A stretch of DNA of 64,000 nt from Atrina japonica (taxonomy: Eukaryota > Mollusca > Bivalvia > Pterioida > Pinnidae): the NCBI GenBank assembly GCA_030159075.1, contig BROG01000341.1, forward strand, positions 248,001 through 312,000. The letters run 5' to 3'. Position 1 is the first letter of the stretch; each line of letters begins with the position of its first letter. The translations under genes were made by a program, and so were the position numbers. The notes under the pieces were generated by a model that did not search any database, was not told where the DNA came from, and was given only the letters and a program-made list of their open reading frames with translations. Shown here one piece after another: positions 1-10,807 of the stretch.

Positions 1-1680
1 ACATTACAACCGTTGTCAAAATCATACACATCACTGGAACATGTTACTGTTTAAATTGAGCAAAACATTACAACCGTTGTCAAAATCATACACATCACTT
101 GCAGATATCACTGTTTAAATTGAGCAAAACATTATAACCATCGTCAAAATCATACACATCACTGGAACATGTTACTGTTTATTTTGAGCAAAACATTATA
201 ACCATTGACAAAATCATACACACTGGAACATGCCATTGTTTAATTTGAGCAAAACATTATAACCATTGCCAAATTCATACACGTCACTGGAACATGTCAC
301 TGTTTTATTTAAGCAAAGTATTATTACCATTGTCCAAATCATACACACTGGAACATGCCATTGTTTAAATTGAGCAAAACGTTATAACCATTGCAAAAAT
401 CATACACACTGGAACATATCACTGTTTAAACTGAGCAAAACATTATAACCATTGACAAAATCATACACGTCACTTGAACATATCTCTGTTTAATTTGAGC
501 AAAACGTTATAACCATTGTCAAAATCTTACACACTGGAACATATCTCTGTTTAATTTGAGCAAAACATTATAACCATTGTCAAAATCTTACATATCACTG
601 GAACATATCACTGTTTAATTTGAGCAAAACATTATAACCATTGTCAAAATCATACACACTGGTACACATCACTGTTTAATTTGAGCAAAACATTATAACC
701 ATTGTCAAATCCATACACACTGGTACATATCACTGTTTAATTTGGGCTAAACATTATAACCATTGTCAAAATCATACACATCACTGGAACATATCACTAT
801 TTAATTTGGGCAAAACATTATAACCATTGTCAAAATCATACACGTCACTGGAACATGTCACTGTTTTATTTAAGCAAAGTATTATTACCATTGTCCAAAT
901 CATACACACTGGAACATGCCATTGTTTAAATTGAGCAAAACGTTATAACCATTGCCAAATTCATACACACTGGAACATATCACTGTTTAAACTGAACAAA
1001 ACATTATAACCATTGACAAAATCATACACGTCACTTGAACATATCTCTGCTTAATTTGACGAAAACGTTATAACCATTGTCAAAATCATACACATCACTG
1101 GAACATTTCTCTGTTAAATTTGAGCAAAACATTATAACCACTGCCAAAATCATACACACTGGTACACATCACTGTTTAATTTGGGCAAAACATTATAACC
1201 ATTGTCAAAATCATACACATCACTGGAACATTTCTCTGTTAAATTTGAGCAAAACATTATAACCACTGCCAAAATCATACACACTGGTACACATCACTGT
1301 TTAATTTTGGCAAAACATTATAACCATTCTCAAAATCATACACACCGGGATACGTCACTGTTTAATTTGAGCAAAGCGTTATAACCATTGACAAAATTAT
1401 ACACGTCACTGGATAATATCTCTGTTTGATTTGAGCAAAACATTATAACCATTGTCAAAATCATACACACTGGAACTCTTTATTGTTTAATTTGAGCAAA
1501 ACGTTATAACTATTGTCAAAATCATACACACCACTTAAACTCGTTATTGTATAATTTGAGCAAAACGTTATAACTATTGTCAGAATCATACACATCACTG
1601 GAACTCGTCATTGTTTAATTTGAGCAAAACATTACAAACATATTAGACGTCAAAATCATCCCACACACTGGAACTCGTGA
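1..1680. repeat. ~61-bp minisatellite, about 27 copies
   Basis: Units of about 58-64 bp repeat head to tail. Each carries a run like ATTATAACCATTGTCAAAAT followed by CATACACATCACTGGAACAT and a TTTAATTTGAGC segment. Length variation comes mainly from presence or absence of an extra 'atca' before 'ctgg'. The array is already under way at base 1, so its true left end is outside the window. Short open frames across it are repeats of the unit, not genes. Confidence 0.95.
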
Positions 1681-1681
1681 A

Positions 1682-1772
<91 letters not shown>
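1681..1772. repeat. (TA)n microsatellite
   Basis: About 45 uninterrupted TA dinucleotides follow directly on the last minisatellite unit. The tract is self-complementary and could extrude as a cruciform. Its length in the assembly may be unreliable. Confidence 0.97.
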
Positions 1773-1773
<1 letters not shown>

Positions 1774-3525
1774 CAATGCAGTAAGTATCTCGATATAAAA
1801 TGTAGAAACATACATGGTAAAAAATACTAGCAATAGTATTTGATTACATTGATACGGATTACAGTAAACGTTGAATTTTTCGCGTTGGGGTGATTTACAT
1901 TAAATGCACGTTGAAGAGTTATAAATCACCCCCACGTATCAGTCCCAAAGTTATGCTAAGAAGTATCATTTTATACTGGACTGCTCAAAGTAAGTTGTGA
2001 CATCGCATAAAAAAACAATCCGTACGGTTTGTATAAGAAAACTGTATAATTAACAACTTCATACAAAAATACTTCATAGATAAAACGAGTAAGCTGATGT
2101 GCTTGTTATCTTTGGTCAAATAACCCTAGGATGCAAACTACTTCCATTAAAAAAAACTATTATAGACAAGATAAAATTAAAACATATTTTCATGTACATA
2201 TAAAGTAAGCCATACACTCTAAAAATTTCAGTTTCAAATTATCAATAAACTTATCAACAGTAAAACTGATCAGTGTTACATAAGTTCCGATGCATTTTGT
2301 TAATGGAAAGAACAGATACTTTGTACATATTTACAATTTATCTATGATCATTTCGTTCTCTCATTATCATTAAAATTGCTGATTTCTACAGTACAGGTCG
2401 TTAACAATCCGTGCAAGACTTGTTGGACATGCTGACAGTCTTTAAGAAATCCCCAAAGAATCTGGAAGTCAAACTTACCTATAAAGGAATATTTCAATTC
2501 AATCAAATTAAAAAGTAAGTACTAGATGAGCCAATATGACAATTTTTCTGTTGTAGACATTTTGTTTACGAACGTGGAACTAGTACATTTCATTGCGTGT
2601 TTTCAATATATCAGCATAATGCCACTCTACTGGCATTAGTTTCTTATAAACAAATAAAAATATTCATCCCCTAAATTCATTGCTACCTTGTGCACTTCAA
2701 TGCGTTAAAAATGTCTTTGTTTATTATTGCAGTTGTGTTCCGCTGTCTATCACGGTGGACAATTTTGGCTGATCCTGTTCCATGAAGTTAAAATGGTATA
2801 CTATTGGTTGAATGAACTTCAAGAACCTCATAATTTGCGTCTTACATTATATAAAAGGTCGCTACTTATAATGCGGAAATTTTTAATTCAAAAGAATGTG
2901 GAATAACAAAAAACGGAATTCATCTTTAAAAATGAAATAAAGTCCATAAATTCTGTCCATTTAGCTTGTATCATGCACAGTTTCTATCATAAATGGAGGA
3001 AGAAAACTAATATTATTAGCAATAATGAAGTTACAGTTTTACAAAAGTGCTAAAACGATCGTTTCTGTCAATAAGACTTTATCAGGTGAGTTCAAACTTA
3101 ATATATATGTTTATTTCCGAAAGAAAACATGGTATCATACAAGGCCAATGGGTTTATGTATACCCTCGTGGACTCAGACGCTCCACCACCAGTGGCAAAT
3201 ATCCAATGGTTATAATTCAGATTATTGTGACATTTACTATAAAAATAAATTTCGCTTAGATTTAGATCTTGATTAGCCTACATACCAGTCGTGTTGAAAC
3301 AAGTAGAGAAAGAAAAGTAGTGTTGTTTTAAAAAAAACAGCAACAATTAGAACTGTGTTGTTGTTGTTGTTGTTTTAATCAAAATATCAACTGCAATTCA
3401 GACGCTCCACTAACAGGATAACCCCAGGACAAACAAGTGATAGATTATTACAATAACCCACAATAAAAATAAAGAAACTTTGTCAGGGCTTGATATTAAA
3501 AAAACTGTCATACAAACGTATACTT
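1773..3525. other. No gene recognised; short hairpin and (GTT)n
   Basis: AT-rich sequence without a convincing coding frame. It holds an imperfect hairpin at 1,883-1,936, with 15-bp arms CGTTGGGGTGATTTA and TAAATCACCCCCACG (one mismatch) and a 24-nt loop. A (GTT)n tract lies at 3,353-3,376. Nothing else stands out. Confidence 0.6.
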
Positions 3526-3759
3526 ATCTTACGGACTGCAGTTATGCAAAGAGCAATAACTCTTATTTGGATCAATTGATTAAGGGAATATTTAACTATA
3601 TATTGCATGCATCTTTACAAAATCAATACACAATTAGTCAATTTTGTCCTTGTATTAGGGGAAGACTCCATTGTGGTTTTACATGAATGGAGACAATTAC
3701 TTTACGCGGAGGTCAATAATTTATACATTGTTTTCCGATAGATCAGATAGGACTACATT

Positions 3760-4040
3760 TGTAATATGGACACATTTATAATTTTAGGATATCTCTAAAT
3801 ATTACAAGTCTTTACTTCTTGTAGATATTTTACAGTTATTGAATATCAAAACTTGTTGATTTTATATATAAAATTCATAAAACATCTGCTCTTGAGTGTT
3901 TTTATTACTGGACACTTGAATACATGTTAGAAAAAGATCTTGGGACGATAGTGTCTTTTCATATTATAAACAGAACTTGAAAATAAACACAACGCGAAGT
4001 CACTGGGAAACATGCTCTCCTATACAGATCTCCTATTACA
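3760..4040 (+). mobile_element. Long terminal repeat of a Ty3/Gypsy-like retroelement (copy A)
   Basis: The 281-bp block begins TGTAATATGG and ends CCTATTACA, so its tips form the inverted repeat TGTAATA/TATTACA typical of LTRs. It contains a TATA-like TATTATAAA and a later AATAAA near 3,982. It is followed after four bases by a primer-binding-site-like sequence. Just upstream there is no purine-rich tract, so this is a 5' LTR. No 3' partner of the same element was found. Confidence 0.72.
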
Positions 4041-4044
4041 TTAA

Positions 4045-4060
4045 TGGTGCCGTGACCTAG
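4045..4060 (+). promoter_or_regulatory. Retroelement primer-binding site (copy A)
   Basis: TGGTGCCGTGACCTAG starts four bases after the LTR end. TGG(T/C)GCCGTGACC is the form seen in many Ty3/Gypsy elements, where a tRNA 3' end primes minus-strand DNA. The same site is at 6,083-6,098 in copy B. Confidence 0.6.
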
Positions 4061-4072
4061 ATGTAATTTTAG

Positions 4073-5134
4073 GTGAAAATAACCAAAATAACTTTTATTC
4101 AACCAGTAACACTCAATTCTGTACATTTTGAACCAGAGGCTCTAGAGTCTGCTGGATATTTTAAAACTTCTACTTCAAATTCAGCAAGCGTACATACAGA
4201 GCAAGGTAGTCACATTTCTAATAGAATACATCATGACACTTTAGTCAATTTGGAGGAAGAGAAATAGTAATGTTTCAATGTCAATTAGTGACAACCAGGA
4301 CAAATTTGGGGTGGTTAATATTACAGGAAATTATAGTTCTCAACGTTAAATGGGTGATGTATACAATCCTGAAATATTTTCTAGAGATTTTCCAAAAAAA
4401 AAATTCAATGTTGCACAGAAATTTATTCTCTGAACCTTCACTTCAAAATAGAGTTCAACGAAGGGGAAAGCAACCCGTTGTGTAAGTTCAGCTATTAGTA
4501 ATGTGTTTTGTGGTACAGCCCAGAAGTAATATGTTAATTTGACTATGCGACAAATGACAAATCATGAAGCTATTAAAAATATACTAGTACTCAGGTTTAA
4601 TCCTAGAGAACGAAGCGTTGCTTTTAGGTCTCCATTTAAGTCTAGGAGACAAAACAAAGGCGAAACAGTAGCCAATTATGGTTACAAATTGAGACGTCTT
4701 GCTCAACTTGCATATCCAGACACAACATATCACAAATTTGAACCACATATAATAAATGCATTTGTTGATGGGTTTCAAATTTTTTGAACCAAAGAAAAAG
4801 GCCACACTGGAAGAAGCAATTCCTTCTGCTGTAGTGTTTGAGGTTGTTGTTGGAAGCACTTATTTAAACAAATCTGTTTCAAGTACAGAAAACTTTCAAG
4901 TTCGTGTTGTTCGTTCTAAACAAACAGAGAATAAAAAACATTTTATCTTTAGGTGAGATATCATTGACCAAAAGTTTGATTAGCGTTTGAAAACGTTTGA
5001 CCGTCGTGTCAAAACAACAACAAAATTATTGCAAACAAGGACATTTTGTTCGTCAATCTCCAATGATAGAAAGAACGAATCAGCAGCCTGATTCGCAAAC
5101 AGTCCCTAAAAATAAGAAAAAGTCGGAAAACTAA
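4073..5134 (+). pseudogene. Broken Ty3/Gypsy-like gag (copy A)
   Basis: Open fragments follow the LTR and primer site. The clearest starts at ATG 4,545 and encodes a capsid-like stretch with FKSRRQNKGETVANYGYKLR and RRLAQLAYPD, matching the Gag pattern 'F..R.Q..GE.V..YG..LRRLA..AYPD'. In this copy an extra T near 4,785 ends the frame right after VDGFQIF. Further on, a decayed zinc-knuckle-like YCKQGHF remains at about 5,025-5,050, and the last open codons end near 5,134. No protease, reverse transcriptase or integrase follows, so the element has lost pol. Confidence 0.7.
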
Positions 5135-5339
5135 ACTTGGCTGAAATCGAAGCCAAGATTTAAGCCTCAGTGAAAAAAAAATTATTACATTTTAATGATT
5201 GACCAGTAGACTGTAAAAATCAGAGAAATGTTTGTACTCGACTAGACAGATCAGAATACAAAGGTAGATGTAGATTTTCGTAAAAGCGAGGAGAAACAAA
5301 TTTCTCTAGTTGTCTTCTTGTTGATGTTTACAGTGTGGG

Positions 5340-5646
5340 AAGGTCACTTTGTTAATAGATATAAGTAGTAATAGGCAGCTCCATAGCGTGCAGTTTCAAA
5401 TTTGCCGCACTTTAACTGTTTTTGATGACGTCATCAGAATGCTGGCTTCTGATTGGTCAATTTGAAACTGCGCACCATTGGGAACCGCATGTGATGTCAT
5501 ACCGGAAGTGCGTCATACCAGAAGTAAGTCATACCGAAAGTGCGTCATACAGGAAGTGAGGTCATGGCAATAAGAAGAAAGAGCCAATCGTTGAGCTTGG
5601 GGGCGTGTCTGTGACCGGAAGTGGAAGGTTGTGGCGCAGTCATCTT
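5340..5646 (+). promoter_or_regulatory. CRE- and ETS-rich promoter-like block (copy A)
   Basis: The block contains a palindromic CRE/ATF core ATGACGTCAT (5,425-5,434). It also has four tandem ~15-bp units of the form GTCATACCGGAAGTGC (5,494-5,566), with GGAAGT as in ETS sites, a GCCAAT and another CCGGAAGTGG. Inverted arms GTGCAGTTTCAAATT and AATTTGAAACTGCGCAC flank the CRE. Much higher CpG and GC than the surroundings. Whether it drives transcription is inference. Confidence 0.45.
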
Positions 5647-5799
5647 ACGGACTGCAGTTATGCAAAGAGCAATAACTCTTATTTGGATCAATTGATTAAG
5701 GGAATATTTAACTATATATTGCATGCATGCAGACAATTACTTTACGCGGAGGTCAAAAATTTATACATTGTTTTCCGATAGATCAGATAGGACTACATT

Positions 5800-6078
5800 T
5801 GTAATATGGACACATTTATAATTTTAGGATATCTCTAAATATTACAAGTCTTTACTTCTTGTAGATATTTTACAGTTATTGAATATCAAAACTTGTTGAT
5901 TTTATATAAAATTCATAAAACATCTGCTCTTGAGTGTTTTTATTACTGGACACTTGAATACATGTTAGAAAAAGATCTTGGGACGATAGTGTCTTTTCAT
6001 ATTATAAACAGAACTTGAAAATAAACACAACGCGAAGTCACTGGGAAACATGCTCTCCTATACAGATCTCCTATTACA
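5800..6078 (+). mobile_element. Long terminal repeat of a Ty3/Gypsy-like retroelement (copy B)
   Basis: Duplicate of the 3,760-4,040 LTR, 279 bp, with the same TGTAATA...TATTACA ends. It arose through the segmental duplication, because its flanks are duplicated too. Confidence 0.72.
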
Positions 6079-6110
6079 TTAATGGTGCCGTGACCTAGAT
6101 GTAATTTTAG

Positions 6111-7171
6111 GTGAAAATAACCAAAATAACTTTTATTCAACCAGTAACACTCAATTCTGTACATTTTGAACCAGAGGCTCTAGAGTCTGCTGGATATTTT
6201 AAAACTTCTACTTCAAATTCAGCAAGCGTACATACAGAGCAAGGTAGTCACATTTCTAATAGAATACATCATGACACTTTAGTCAATTTGGAGGAAGAGA
6301 AATAGTAATGTTTCAATGTCAATTAGTGACAACCAGGACAAATTTGGGGTGGTTAATATTACAGGAAATTATAGTTCTCAACGTTAAATGGGTGATGTAT
6401 ACAATCCTGAAATATTTTCTAGAGATTTTCCAAAAAAAAAAATTCAATGTTGCACAGAAATTTATTCTCTGAACCTTCACTTCAAAATAGAGTTCAACGA
6501 AGGGGAAAGCAACCCGTTGTGTAAGTTCAGCTATTAGTAATGTGTTTTGTGGTACAGCCCAGAAGTAATATGTTAATTTGACTATGCGACAAATGACAAA
6601 TCATGAAGCTATTAAAAATATACTAGTACTCAGGTTTAATCCTAGAGAACGAAGCGTTGCTTTTAGGTCTCCATTTAAGTCTAGGAGACAAAACAAAGGC
6701 GAAACAGTAGCCAATTATGGTTACAAATTGAGACGTCTTGCTCAACTTGCATATCCAGACACAACATATCACAAATTTGAACCACATATAATAAATGCAT
6801 TTGTTGATGGGTTTCAAATTTTTGAACCAAAGAAAAAGGCCACACTGGAAGAAGCAATTCCTTCTGCTGTAGTGTTTGAGGTTGTTGTTGGAAGCACTTA
6901 TTTAAACAAATCTGTTTCAAGTACAGAAAACTTTCAAGTTCGTGTTGTTCGTTCTAAACAAACAGAGAATAAAAACATTTTATCTTTAGGTGAGATATCA
7001 TTGACCAAAAGTTTGATTAGCGTTTGAAAACGTTTGACCGTCGTGTCAAAACAACAACAAAATTATTGCAAACAAGGACATTTTGTTCGTCAATCTCCAA
7101 TGATAGAAAGAACGAATCAGCAGCCTGATTCGCAAACAGTCCCTAAAAATAAGAAAAAGTCGGAAAACTAA
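6111..7171 (+). pseudogene. Broken Ty3/Gypsy-like gag (copy B, longer frame)
   Basis: Same locus as 4,073-5,134, duplicated. From ATG 6,584 the frame runs to 7,027 (about 147 residues). It keeps the capsid-like motif GETVANYGYKLRRLAQLAYP and about 67 more residues than copy A. The N-terminal frame at 6,111-6,305 is separate and closed by a stop; the knuckle-like remnant lies downstream in another frame. It is still non-functional because start, capsid and knuckle are in different frames and pol is absent. Confidence 0.7.
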
Positions 7172-7379
7172 ACTTGGCTGAAATCGAAGCCAAGATTTAA
7201 GACTCAGTGAAAAAAAATTATTACATTTTAATGATTGACCAGTAGACTGTAAAAATCAGAGAAATGTTTGTACTCGACTAGACAGATCAGAATACAAAGG
7301 TAGATGTAGATTTTCGTAAAAGCGAGGAGAAACAAATTTCTCTAGTTGTCTTCTTGTTGATGTTTACAGTGTGGGAAGG

Positions 7380-7680
7380 TCACTTTGTTAATAGATATAA
7401 GTAGTAATAGGCAGCTCCATAGCGTGCAGTTTCAAATTTGCCGCACTTTAACTGTTTTTGATGACGTCATCAGAATGCTGGCTTCTGATTGGTCAATTTG
7501 AAACTGCGCACCATGGAACCGCATGTGATGTCATACCGGAAGTGCGTCATACCAGAAGTAAGTCATACCGAAAGTGCGTCATACAGGAAGTGAGGTCATG
7601 GCAATAAGAAGAAAGAGCCAATCGTTGAGCTTGGGGGCGTGTCTGTGACCGGAAGTGGAAGGTTGTGGCGCAGTCATCTT
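7380..7680 (+). promoter_or_regulatory. CRE- and ETS-rich promoter-like block (copy B)
   Basis: Duplicate of the 5,340-5,646 block: CRE at 7,461-7,470 and tandem ETS-type units at 7,530-7,603. Unlike copy A it leads into unique downstream sequence (CATCTTGGATAACGAGCC...), so if either copy marks an original promoter context, this is it. Confidence 0.45.
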
Positions 7681-7989
7681 GGATAACGAGCCAATGAGAG
7701 CCTTCGTTACAAGAAGTCGGGGTAACGAGAGGTCACGTGAGTTCACGAGAAGTAAACAGCTAAAGATAGAAGTTGGGTTTTTCCAGTTTTTGGACTGAGA
7801 GTCAATCTATTTTTAAAACCGAAACTTTGAGTTTTTTTCAGGTTTGTGAAACCAGCAGTAGGTGTCGCCACAGTCGCAGTGGTTAACGATCCGGTATCAA
7901 GTGCGCAAGCGCGAGAAGCGGTAGGCCGAGCTCGTTACCGTGAGTCAAGCTTTAACAAGTTATCCTTGTATTAAGATTTGTAGAGTTAC
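7681..7989. other. Unassigned flank downstream of the duplication
   Basis: Relatively GC-rich sequence with CCAATGAGAG and a CACGTG-type E-box (GGTCACGTGAGTTCACG) near 7,733-7,750. No ORF is convincing. It may be transcribed leader sequence of whatever the CRE/ETS block served. Confidence 0.4.
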
Positions 7990-8312
7990 GAGTATGTACA
8001 AAAGGGAGATCACTCTGTATAGCCTGTATGAGTAGGACAAAGGGGGATCACTCTGTATAGACTGTAGAGATGGGACAAACGGGAGATCACTCTATATGGA
8101 CTATATCAGTAGGACAAATAGGAAGATCAGTGTGTATAGACTGTATATATGAGACAAAGAGGAGATCGCTCTGTACAGCCTGTATGAGTAGGACAAAAGG
8201 GGATTACTCTGTATAGACTGTATAGGTGGAACAAAGGGGAGATCAGTCTGTATAGACTCTATGAGTAGGACAAAAGGGAGATTACTCTATATGGACTGTA
8301 TGTACTAAACCA
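7990..8312. repeat. ~39-bp minisatellite, about 8 copies
   Basis: Units of the form GGGAGATCACTCTGTATAGA followed by CTGTATGAGTAGGACAAA repeat with roughly 80% identity. Variation alternates between GAGTAGGAC and GAGATGGGAC endings. Confidence 0.9.
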
Positions 8313-8404
8313 GAGAGGGAGGGTGGTTAGTAAAACAGGAAGTATAGGGAGGGTAGCCATCTTGACTATGGAACATGGGATATCTAGTTTTTCAGGGACT
8401 TACT

Positions 8405-8758
8405 AATCTCGTGGCAGGAGAGAGATACATAGAACATGAAAGTGTGTAACGTTCTCAAGGTTTGCAAAAGTGATCAAGTGTGCGTGTGCCGTTCTCAAAG
8501 TTTGTCAAAGTGATCAAGTGTGTACCGTTCGCATGTTTCAAAGTTTGCAACGTTCTAAGTTATGAAGTCCCAAAGTAACACAAGTGACACAAGTGACAAA
8601 GTGACACAAGTGACACAAGTGACAAATTGACAAAGTTGTGAAGTATGAAGTTGTTCACTTACGTCGTTTCAACGAGTATCAAAGTTCAGACAGTGAAAAC
8701 AGTATCTGTATTATTTTATAGTGCTTTGTACTTCTGTATATAAAATAAAAAATTGAAA
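8405..8758 (+). repeat. Left inverted arm
   Basis: Pairs with the reverse complement of 11,028-11,405. It contains a GTGACA/CACAAGTGACA simple tract at about 8,575-8,635 and ends in TGTATATAAAATAAAAAA. Confidence 0.85.
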
Positions 8759-9016
8759 CACTCACCCATAGGATTTTTTCTGACTATGTTGACTCCTGGA
8801 GCTTCGTATACCAAATGAGCTCTCAGAGGTCTAACTGAACTTATTCTCGAGTTTTTTTAAGTTACTATTTTTAGAATTGACTAGTTTGAATTTCTATCTG
8901 ATAAAATTTTGTCAATCAAGTGAGGGAACTAGTGAATGTTCACATTCACTTACTATAGGTTAGACTTACCACTACAGTATAACACAACACATACAAAAAA
9001 CTGCATACTTTCAGTT

Positions 9017-9063
9017 AAAGTTTCTTTTGGAATAAGATGAGTGGCCCTTAAAAGGGTCGTTGG
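9017..9063 (-). terminator. Histone-type 3' stem-loop and downstream purine element, unit 1
   Basis: On the minus strand CCAAC is followed by GACCCT-TTTA-AGGGCC (9,058-9,043) and ACTCA, closely matching the replication-dependent histone mRNA 3' end (six-base stem, four-base loop, CCAA and ACCCA flanks). About 12 bases further, CCAAAAGAAACTTT (9,030-9,017) resembles the purine-rich U7 snRNA-binding element. One stem pair is mismatched. No histone reading frame lies between this signal and the TATA box at 9,334-9,341. Confidence 0.55.
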
Positions 9064-9333
9064 TTTTGGGGTTAAAAACCCTGTGCTATACAGACACCGG
9101 CGATAGACCATCTTCGGCCTTCTGGCCTCAGCTCTTTTGCTCAGCTACACGTGGTGACGTACCATCTTAATAATCCAGTCTTCTGTCGATCATAAAACTC
9201 CCACTCCTGGGACGCCATCTTCAGTTTCTTTAGGATGTACAAGGGTTACAGCCTCCAGGAAAGTACTACATTCATTATATTTGTTAAATTGTGTGTCTTC
9301 TGAAACGACTTCGGTGAATACAGACGCGCACAG

Positions 9334-9404
9334 CTTTTATATGAACAGTACAGCGCACGCGATGTACTCCGTCTCATCAACTTTGACCTCTTTGATGATT
9401 GGCT
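9334..9404 (-). promoter_or_regulatory. TATA and CCAAT promoter of short unit 1
   Basis: Reading the minus strand, AGCCAATCATC (reverse complement around 9,395-9,404) lies about 60 bp upstream of TATAAAAG (9,334-9,341). This spacing is typical of histone-type promoters. A start site would fall near 9,305-9,310. Confidence 0.5.
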
Positions 9405-10394
9405 ACAGAGAGCTGAGTGAATCCAATTTTAGGTTTTTAGGGTATTCCCCTGATGGCATGATTTAGCTGTAGCTTGTTTGAACGCTTATGTTTTTACTCA
9501 GATATTGAAATTTACTGTTTGTACATGTTTCATAAGGTAAAAACTAGACCTATGTAATAAAAATTCAAACACTCACCCATGCTGGCACTGTTTTTTTATT
9601 AATTGTAATGATGGCGACACCTAGACTAGAGCTTCGGATCTCAAATGAGCACTCAGAGGCCTAATTGAGACTATTCTAGGTTTTTTTAAAGTCATATGAC
9701 TTACATTTTTCTTCTGAGATATTTTATAGTTTAATGCAAGGACAATTATCTAGACCCTGTCTAATAAAAAATAAAACACTCATTCATGCTGCCTGCTGGT
9801 AGTGGTTTTCTTATCATTATGATGTTAACACCTCGAGGTTCAGATCTCAAATGAGCTTTCACAGGCTTAACTGGACATCTCTCTAGTCATGTGAATTACT
9901 ATATTAGACTTCAATCTAATCAAGTGAATACTTCAGTCATAACAAAAACACAAATGAAATAAAACGTTTAATGTTGAACGAAATACATTGAAACAGTAGC
10001 GAGTAGCATCCTAACGATTGTCATTCTATTTTACATAAGTAAACACATCCGAGTCGTTCGATGTCGAATGACAGTTTATTAAGTACACTATTATGTGTAT
10101 TTATGTATTGAAAATGCATCAAGAGTACGCGTTTTTATCTTTTTAAGATCAAAATCTTACCGTGACTGGCAATACAAAATGGCGAAACCTACCATCCTGC
10201 AAGACAAGTACAGTCAGTTGACGTCACATTAGTGCCATCAACTGACATGCCTAAGCGGATTTCAACTCTAAATCGTTTCAGACTTATGATATAAATGAAG
10301 TTCGCACAATAAGTAGTGTTTAGTCGCTACAATATTTTAAACTTGCCGCTACAGAATAACACAACATACATAAAACCTGCATACTTTTAGTTAA

Positions 10395-10441
10395 GGTTTA
10401 TTTTCTAATAAGATGGGTGGCCCTTAGAGGGACTATTGATT
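10395..10441 (-). terminator. Degenerate histone-type 3' stem-loop, unit 2
   Basis: Homologous to 9,017-9,063: minus-strand AGTCCCTCTAAGGGCCACCCA keeps the loop side, the 3' stem half and a perfect ACCCA flank. The 5' stem half has mutated, so pairing is poor. Downstream AAAATAAACC replaces the purine element. The direct homology between the two units extends for about 90 bp beyond the stem-loop. Confidence 0.4.
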
Positions 10442-10766
10442 GCTCCGAAAAGCTGAATAAGGGAGACTCTAGTATTTGTCGAGTAGACGTCGCCAACGAC
10501 GAACTTCTCATTCCTTCTCTTTCATCAGTCGATTTATCTCTGCTGTGTTTTGTCAAAGATTGACTAATGCTTCCTAAGCTAATACATGATATTGTACAGG
10601 TGTTAGGTGGTCCCTGGTTTTGTGTAGTAGGTGAAGATGGTCTAGTAGGTAATGATGGGGTCCTACCAGAATCTATTGGTCTGTGTCCCATTACTACAAT
10701 TAGTGTCCTCCGTGTAAGAATGATTCTCTCTTCAGGTTGCATATCAATGTCGGATGAGTTATCCAT
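10398..10766 (-). CDS. Hypothetical 122-aa protein, short unit 2
   Basis: An ATG-initiated frame lies about 33 bp downstream (minus strand) of a TATATAAGC box at 10,799-10,807. The product is Ser/Thr/Arg-rich, begins MDNSSDIDMQPEE, and has no recognised domain, signal peptide or membrane segment. Its last codons run through a degenerate copy of the histone-type stem-loop, giving the C-terminus RATHLIRK. A true histone-type gene has its stop before the stem-loop, so the frame may be fortuitous or decayed. The same RATHLI reading can be seen in unit 1, which confirms that the two 3' ends are homologous. Confidence 0.3.
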   Translation of the reverse strand: MDNSSDIDMQPEERIILTRRTLIVVMGHRPIDSGRTPSLPTRPSSPTTQNQGPPNTCTISCISLGSISQSLTKHSRDKSTDEREGMRSSSLATSTRQILESPLFSFSEQSIVPLRATHLIRK

Positions 10767-10798
10767 GATGAACTAATACCGAGATTCAGACAGTACTA

Positions 10799-10807
10799 GC
10801 TTATATA
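10799..10807 (-). promoter_or_regulatory. TATA box of short unit 2
   Basis: TATATAAGC on the minus strand, placed to start transcription near 10,773, just before the ATG at 10,766. Confidence 0.45.

Larger units (their letters stand above)
3526..5646 (+). repeat. Tandem segmental duplication, copy A (LTR-gag-promoter block)
   Basis: The left copy of a ~2.1-kb segment repeated immediately downstream at 5,642-7,680. ATCTT occurs at the start (3,526-3,530), at the junction (5,642-5,646) and at the end (7,676-7,680), so the copies meet at a 5-bp microhomology. Copy A keeps about 76 bp near 3,614-3,690 that copy B lacks. The copies are otherwise almost identical, so the duplication is recent. The unit includes flank upstream of the LTR, so this is a segmental duplication and not simply two neighbouring retroelement insertions. 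Confidence 0.93.
5642..7680 (+). repeat. Tandem segmental duplication, copy B
   Basis: The right copy of the duplication. It differs from copy A by the ~76-bp deletion after GCATGCAT, a two-base shortening of the TATATATA stretch in the LTR, and a few single-base changes. One difference restores a reading frame: copy B has one T fewer in the T-run near 6,820, so its gag ORF continues where that of copy A stops. Beyond 7,680 the sequence is single-copy. Confidence 0.93.
8745..9900 (+). repeat. Three diverged ~130-bp blocks (8,745-8,880; 9,560-9,700; 9,765-9,900)
   Basis: Each starts with an AATAAA-like stretch and a CACTCACCCAT- or CACTCATTCAT-type run. A GATG.TG/AC.CCT..AGCTTCG segment follows, and then TCAAATGAGC and CAGAGGCCTAA-type sequence. 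AATAAA followed by the same block suggests repeated transcript or element ends, but no known family was recognised. Confidence 0.6.

Noticed and set aside
1077..1384. Two overlapping ~60-aa frames
   Set aside because: They start at TTG and repeat the minisatellite unit.
1..1680. CRISPR-like regular repeats
   Set aside because: The whole unit repeats without unique spacers, and the genome is eukaryotic; it is a minisatellite.
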